Assembly (NCBI RefSeq): GCF_009184635.1
Contig: NZ_WELI01000017.1
Location: forward strand, 40,196-104,195
Reading direction: 5' to 3'
DNA: 64,000 nucleotides
DNA from: Rudanella paleaurantiibacter
GTDB taxonomy: Bacteria; Bacteroidota; Bacteroidia; Cytophagales; Spirosomataceae
Part shown: piece by piece, positions 60,414 to 64,000 of the stretch
Numbering within the stretch: the stretch's first letter is position 1
How the letters are laid out: every line of letters begins with the position of its first letter
Program-made: the position numbers and the translations under genes
The notes under the pieces: model-generated
What the model was told of the DNA's origin: nothing
The model's database searches: none
Seen by the model: the letters and a program-made list of their open reading frames with translations, nothing else

Positions 60414-61400
60414 TCACGCAACCAATTTAGTAAAACACTCTAACGCACGACCGCTCTCAATAGATTCCTTCGCAAGGGCTACGGCCTCTTCGCGCGTGGC
60501 CACCCGATCACTTACCAACAGTGCCATGGCCGAGTTAGCTAATACCGCCTGTTTTTGGGCAGGGGTAGCTTCGTTTTTCAGCACACTCATGAAAATACGC
60601 GCTGACTCCTCTACCGTTTCTCCCCCCGACAATGACTCCGCGCTCAGCGTGTCCAGACCTAAATGGGCCGGATTCAGCATTTCTTCCGTTCGGTTCGAAA
60701 TCACCTTAAACGGGCCGGTCAAGGAGATTTCATCGTAGCCATCTAAAGCGTGTATGACCGAAAAACGCGTGTCTGTTTGCTGATAAAGATACGCATATAA
60801 TCGGGCTAATTCAAGATTAAATACCCCAACGAGCTGTTTTCGGGGCTTTGTGGGATTGATCATTGGCCCCAGCACATTGAAAAATGTTTTTACGCCCAGG
60901 TCGCGCCGAATTGGGGCTACATTTTTCATAGCCGGGTGAAACAACGGAGCGTGGAGAAAACAGATACCGGCAGTTTCGATTCGGCGTTCAAGCTCACCAA
61001 TATCGTTAGTGAACTGATAGCCCAGATACTCCATCACCGTCGACGAGCCGCACAGCGACGATACGCCATGATTACCGTGCTTGGCTACGCGCTGGCCCGC
61101 ACCAGCCACCACAAAGGCCGACAAGGTTGAGATATTAAACGTGTCTTTACCGTCGCCCCCGGTTCCGCACAAGTCCATAGGATCGTAGGCCGATAGATCG
61201 ATCGGTAAACAAAGCTCAAGCATCGCATCCCGAAACCCTTCCATCTCTTCAATACGAATACTACGCATCATGTAAACCGTCAGAAAAGAGGCTATCTGCG
61301 CCGTATTGTACTCGCCCCGGCCAATACCCAACAAGACCTGATTAGCCTGCTCTTTGGTGAGCGTTTTGTGCTCAAACAGATGATTTAATATCGCTTTCAT
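60414..61400 (-). CDS. trpD: Anthranilate phosphoribosyltransferase
   Basis: A 328-residue enzyme attaching phosphoribose to anthranilate. The PRPP loop is DLCGTGGDGKDTFNISTLSAFVVAGAG, followed by KHGNHGVSSLCGSSTVMEYLG, then RRDLGVKTFFNVLGPMINPT. Its start overlaps the trpG stop by ATGA (61397-61400), implying translational coupling. Not fused to trpG. Confidence 0.96.
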   Translation of the reverse strand: MKAILNHLFEHKTLTKEQANQVLLGIGRGEYNTAQIASFLTVYMMRSIRIEEMEGFRDAMLELCLPIDLSAYDPMDLCGTGGDGKDTFNISTLSAFVVAGAGQRVAKHGNHGVSSLCGSSTVMEYLGYQFTNDIGELERRIETAGICFLHAPLFHPAMKNVAPIRRDLGVKTFFNVLGPMINPTKPRKQLVGVFNLELARLYAYLYQQTDTRFSVIHALDGYDEISLTGPFKVISNRTEEMLNPAHLGLDTLSAESLSGGETVEESARIFMSVLKNEATPAQKQAVLANSAMALLVSDRVATREEAVALAKESIESGRALECFTKLVA

Positions 61401-61963
61401 TGGTTTACCCAGTTTTCCATCATTTTGACCCCACCTACTGTCAGTACCGACTCCGGGTGAAACTGCACCCCCCGCACATCAAACGTACGATGCCGCAAGC
61501 CCATAGTCCGGCCGTTTTCGTCTTCGGCAGTCACCAGCAAATGAGCCGGTACCGAGTCGCGAACAACCGACCATGAGTGGTAGCGACCTACCGTCAGATC
61601 GTCGGGTAAGCCTTTAAACAAATACTCGTCGTGGTCGAGTACACGTGCCTGATGCGCCACACCGTGCAACACATCGCCCAGGTTTTCGAGTTGGGCACCA
61701 AATGCTTCGCCAATTCCCTGATGCCCCAGACAAACACCCAAAATTGACTTTTGAGCACCGTATTCCTTTATCAGGTCCTGCATGATGCCGGCTTCGGTCG
61801 GAATACCCGGCCCCGGCGACAGGAGAATTTTGTCGTATTGGCCAACGGCCTCCAGCGCAATTTTGTCATTCCGAATCACGTCAGGCTCATGACCAAGCTC
61901 GCGCAGAATGTACACCAGATTGTAGGTGAACGAATCGTAGTTATCTAAAACAAGAATTTTCAT
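61397..61963 (-). CDS. trpG: Anthranilate synthase glutamine amidotransferase subunit
   Basis: A 188-residue class I glutamine amidotransferase. Triad Cys in ILGVCLGHQGIGEAFG, His and Glu in GVQFHPESVLT; the N-terminus is ILVLDNYDSFTYNLVYIL. It supplies ammonia to TrpE. Both ends overlap the neighbours by 4 bp (trpE stop at 61960, trpD start at 61400). Confidence 0.96.
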   Translation of the reverse strand: MKILVLDNYDSFTYNLVYILRELGHEPDVIRNDKIALEAVGQYDKILLSPGPGIPTEAGIMQDLIKEYGAQKSILGVCLGHQGIGEAFGAQLENLGDVLHGVAHQARVLDHDEYLFKGLPDDLTVGRYHSWSVVRDSVPAHLLVTAEDENGRTMGLRHRTFDVRGVQFHPESVLTVGGVKMMENWVNQ

Positions 61964-63402
61964 ATCCCTTTTGCTTGCTCAATGGCCGACCGCAGGGCCG
62001 CCAGTTTGTTATGTACTTCCTGAAGCTCACTCTCAACCGATGACTTAGCCACAATACCTGCTCCTGCCTGATAGTACAGTGTGTTGTTCTGACTCATAAA
62101 CGTTCGAATCATGATAGCATGGTTAAACTCACCGTCGAAACCCATGTAGCCGATACTACCCGAATAGAACCCCCGGCTCTGATTTTCATATTGATCAATC
62201 AGCTTCATGGCCATGTATTTGGGAGCCCCCGACAACGTACCGGCCGGAAACGTTTCTGCCACAATCTGAAGAGGATCTGCTTTACCATTCAATTGCCCCA
62301 CTACCTTCGACACCAGGTGAATCACGTGTGAGTAGTATTGGATTTCTTTGAAGGTTTCCACCTTTACTAAATCACAATTCCGGCTGAGATCGTTACGCGC
62401 CAAATCGACCAACATCACATGCTCGGCCGATTCTTTCGGGTCATCGTATAACTTCTGGGCCAATTCGGCATCCTTCGCGTCGTCACCCGTTCGTCTAAAC
62501 GTACCAGCAATTGGGTAAATCGTGGCTTCTCCATTTTTTACAACAATCTGCGATTCGGGCGACGACCCAAACAGTTTGAAACTGCCATAATCAAAGTAGA
62601 ACAGGTAGGGCGATGGGTTCAGCGACCGGAGAGCCCGGTACACGTTGAATTCATCGCCCCGGAATGGCGTTTGAAACCGGCGAGAGAGCACAATCTGAAA
62701 CACATCGCCCCGTTTGCAATGGTCTATGCCGTGCTGGATAACCGCCCGAAACTCGTCGTCGGAAAAGTTAGAGCTTTCGTTGCCTTTAGTATCAAATGAA
62801 TAAAGGGCAAAATTCCGACTGGTTATAATTGATACCACCTCATCGAGCCGACTAACGGTTGGCTCCTCGCCATCCCGCGTGTATGCGTGCTCAAAAATGT
62901 GGAGTTCGTCTTTGAAGTGGTTTATCGCGATAACATACCGATAGACCTGAAAAATAGCGGCCGGAATATCGTTCTCCGGGGGTACTGCTGCGGTCAGACG
63001 AATATCCTCAAACCCCTCAACCGCCGGGAACCCAAAATAGCCAAATAAGCCATTGGTGATAAACGAGTGATTACCTGGTTGGGCTTTAAACAAGGCTTTA
63101 TATTCTTGTAAAGCCGGTATCAACTCCCGAGGCTCAATTTGTTTAGTGACCTCTGCTTGACCGGGCAATCCTATAGTAAGCACACCCTTGTTGTATTCAA
63201 ATCGACTAACCGGGTCGAAGGCGATATACGAGAAACTGTTGTCGTTACCGTGATAATCGGCACTTTCGAGAAGAATACTGTTTGGGTATCGATCCCGAAT
63301 CTGCAGATAAATACTAACGGGAGTGATTATGTCAGCCAGCATCCGCCGGTGTTGGGTCGTTACCACGTACGTTTCCGTTGACGGTGGTGAAGTTTGAGTC
63401 AT
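61960..63402 (-). CDS. trpE: Anthranilate synthase component I
   Basis: A 480-residue chorismate-utilising enzyme from ATG 63402 (MTQTSPPSTET). The longer frame from 63489 would translate the attenuator hairpin. The feedback-binding motif LLES is in NSILLESADYHG, so tryptophan inhibition of the enzyme is expected. The catalytic core includes GDVFQIVLSRRF, YPIAGTFRRTGDD, EHVMLVDLARNDLSRN, FPAGTLSGAPKYMAM and YSGSIGYMGFDG. First enzyme of the pathway, and controlled by the upstream leader. Confidence 0.95.
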   Translation of the reverse strand: MTQTSPPSTETYVVTTQHRRMLADIITPVSIYLQIRDRYPNSILLESADYHGNDNSFSYIAFDPVSRFEYNKGVLTIGLPGQAEVTKQIEPRELIPALQEYKALFKAQPGNHSFITNGLFGYFGFPAVEGFEDIRLTAAVPPENDIPAAIFQVYRYVIAINHFKDELHIFEHAYTRDGEEPTVSRLDEVVSIITSRNFALYSFDTKGNESSNFSDDEFRAVIQHGIDHCKRGDVFQIVLSRRFQTPFRGDEFNVYRALRSLNPSPYLFYFDYGSFKLFGSSPESQIVVKNGEATIYPIAGTFRRTGDDAKDAELAQKLYDDPKESAEHVMLVDLARNDLSRNCDLVKVETFKEIQYYSHVIHLVSKVVGQLNGKADPLQIVAETFPAGTLSGAPKYMAMKLIDQYENQSRGFYSGSIGYMGFDGEFNHAIMIRTFMSQNNTLYYQAGAGIVAKSSVESELQEVHNKLAALRSAIEQAKGI

Positions 63403-63432
63403 CAGAATAGCAGTCAGAGAGTTTACAGTGAT

Positions 63433-63469
63433 AAAAAACAAAAGGCCTACCGGGATGACGGTAGGCCTT
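63433..63469 (-). terminator. trp attenuator (leader terminator)
   Basis: On the minus strand an 11-bp perfect stem, 63469-63459 with 63452-63442, six-base loop, then a U-rich tract with one G. It lies between the leader peptide and trpE (30 bp before the trpE ATG). The segment AGGUUGCCU (63502-63494) can pair with AGGCCUACC in the 5' arm, with one mismatch and one bulge, as a possible antiterminator. Confidence 0.85.
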
Positions 63470-63501
63470 GGACAGTATCGATCAGACACAAAGAGGCAAC
63501 C

Positions 63502-63555
63502 TCATCCCTTTCGAGATAAGTGCCACCACCATGATTGAGTCTGAATAGTTTTCAT
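63502..63555 (-). CDS. trpL: trp operon leader peptide with three consecutive Trp codons
   Basis: ATG at 63555, TGA at 63504-63502: 17 residues, [17 protein letters not shown]. Three TGG codons in a row at residues 9-11 (63531-63523), immediately upstream of the attenuator and trpE. Ribosome stalling at these codons when charged tRNA-Trp is scarce is expected to favour the antiterminator and allow trpEGDCFBA expression. The design matches classical trp attenuation; the exact pairing scheme was not computed. It is too short for ordinary gene callers. Confidence 0.88.
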   Translation of the reverse strand: MKTIQTQSWWWHLSRKG

Positions 63556-63570
63556 TATTGTTCTATTGTG

Positions 63571-63644
63571 TCGGGGTGGCGGGATTCGAACCCACGACCT
63601 CTACGTCCCGAACGTAGCGCGCTACCAGGCTGCGCTACACCCCG
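63571..63644 (-). tRNA. tRNA-Pro (CGG)
   Basis: A 74-nt cloverleaf on the minus strand. Acceptor CGGGGTG pairs with CACCCCG, the anticodon loop is TTCGGGA (anticodon CGG), and the T arm is GTGGGTTCGAATCCCGC. The 3' CCA is not encoded. Its 3' end lies only 15 nt upstream of the trpL ATG. Confidence 0.96.
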
Positions 63645-63653
63645 ATTCTGCTG

Positions 63654-63661
63654 CAAATATA
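63654..63661 (-). promoter_or_regulatory. -7 box TATATTTG upstream of tRNA-Pro
   Basis: Exact TAnnTTTG, ending nine bases before the 5' end of tRNA-Pro. No separate promoter fits in the 15 nt between tRNA-Pro and trpL, so this one may serve both. Confidence 0.55.
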
Positions 63662-63885
63662 AGAAAAGCTTAAAAACCTTTAACGCATCGGCACATAATT
63701 AGAAGTAGCATTCTCCAAAAAACTAACTTGCCAATTATAGCCATTAATACCATTCCTCAAAAAATCACTGCTGGTTGATGCAATGTTGTTCTGGTATGGG
63801 TGCCAGGCGATGCCTGCCTGGCCAGGGCCGACCACCCGGCCGGCACTCATACACACCTCCTCCCCCACGCCCGTAAACGCGGAAA
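63662..63885. other. Spacer between the rRNA operon and tRNA-Pro, no convincing gene
   Basis: About 220 bp. The left half is AT-rich; the right half has GC-rich imperfect palindromes (around GCCAGGCGATGCCTGCCTGGC). A 62-codon minus-strand frame crosses it but shows no family motif. Confidence 0.4.
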
Positions 63886-63917
63886 GGGGGTGCTACCTCG
63901 TCTGAGATAACACCCCC
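63886..63917 (-). terminator. Terminator of the rRNA operon
   Basis: 14-bp stem (63904-63917 with 63886-63899, with two G-U pairs), short loop, then TTTCC on the minus strand. It follows the 5S rRNA. Confidence 0.75.
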
Positions 63918-63937
63918 TTCGCTTCTATAACTAGAGG

Positions 63938-64000
63938 TGGCAGCTTCCTACTCTCCCGGATCTGACTCCAGTACCATCGGCAGCACGGGGCTTAACGGCT
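63938..64000 (-). rRNA. rrf: 5S ribosomal RNA, 3' part (runs off the window)
   Basis: The minus strand reads AGCCGTTAAGCCCCGTGC at the edge, then GATGGTACTGG and GGGAGAGTAGGAAGCTGCC, the typical 3' half of bacterial 5S rRNA. The 3' end is set to within a few bases. The rest of the operon lies beyond the right edge. Confidence 0.88.

Noticed and set aside
63680..63868. A 62-codon minus-strand frame ending in a plausible-looking tail ([12 protein letters not shown]...)
   Set aside because: No family motif, start inside a GC-rich palindrome, abrupt shift to AT-rich codons, located between rRNA and tRNA genes. Treated as non-coding, though it could be a gene remnant.

Overview
The window looks like chromosome of a GC-rich Bacteroidota, most likely order Cytophagales near Spirosoma, Rudanella or Fibrella (inference from gene content and order; no search was run). 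Supporting signs: type IX secretion C-terminal domains (CotH-like protein at 364-1994, surface protein at 39610-41787), many -7 boxes of the Bacteroidota form TAnnTTTG, almost no Shine-Dalgarno sequences, the block DUF177-rpmF-plsX-fabH-efp-accB-accC, and a Bacteroidota-type curli locus.

Layout. 1-10.5 kb: ArsR-type regulator, a frameshifted CotH-like gene, csaA, a beta-propeller/cupredoxin fusion, a three-repeat lipoprotein, uridine kinase, an acetyltransferase, free methionine-R-sulfoxide reductase and a pair of heterodisulfide-reductase-like iron-sulfur proteins. 10.5-28.5 kb: tRNA-Phe, a DEAD-box helicase, TPR proteins, a glycosyltransferase, an M28 peptidase, a soluble histidine kinase, Ppx/GppA, metH, a Gfo/Idh/MocA oxidoreductase, an ABC-F protein, and tRNA-Thr followed by decayed partial copies of itself.

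28.4-39.2 kb, minus strand: a nine-gene curli (functional amyloid) operon. In order of transcription it holds a 341-residue curlin with a basic tail, a 114-residue mini-curlin, two giant curlins (675 and 685 residues), a 165-residue curlin, csgE, csgF, a csgG with a C-terminal barrel-like extension, and a lipoprotein with a TolB-like propeller. It probably starts at a promoter near 39.2 kb with a leader of about 270 nt. Hairpins follow each giant curlin gene. This is the most interesting accessory system in the window.

39.6-48 kb: a T9SS surface protein, an acetyltransferase-like protein, and a surface-sugar cluster (sialyltransferase/MptE-like protein, pseB, pseC, polytopic membrane protein). 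48-55 kb: prfB with the classical +1 programmed frameshift, then the L32/fatty-acid/EF-P/acetyl-CoA carboxylase block. 55-63.6 kb, minus strand: a sulfatase and the complete trpEGDCFBA operon, preceded by an attenuator with a 17-residue leader peptide carrying three consecutive Trp codons, and by tRNA-Pro 15 nt upstream. The right edge enters the 3' end of a 5S rRNA gene.

Two window-wide patterns stand out. First, many gene-to-gene spacers are long inverted repeats built from short repeated words, and the 3' arm often abuts the next start codon. Second, four genes (udk, the helicase, ppx, abc-F) have a -7 box exactly four bases before ATG, which suggests leaderless mRNAs.
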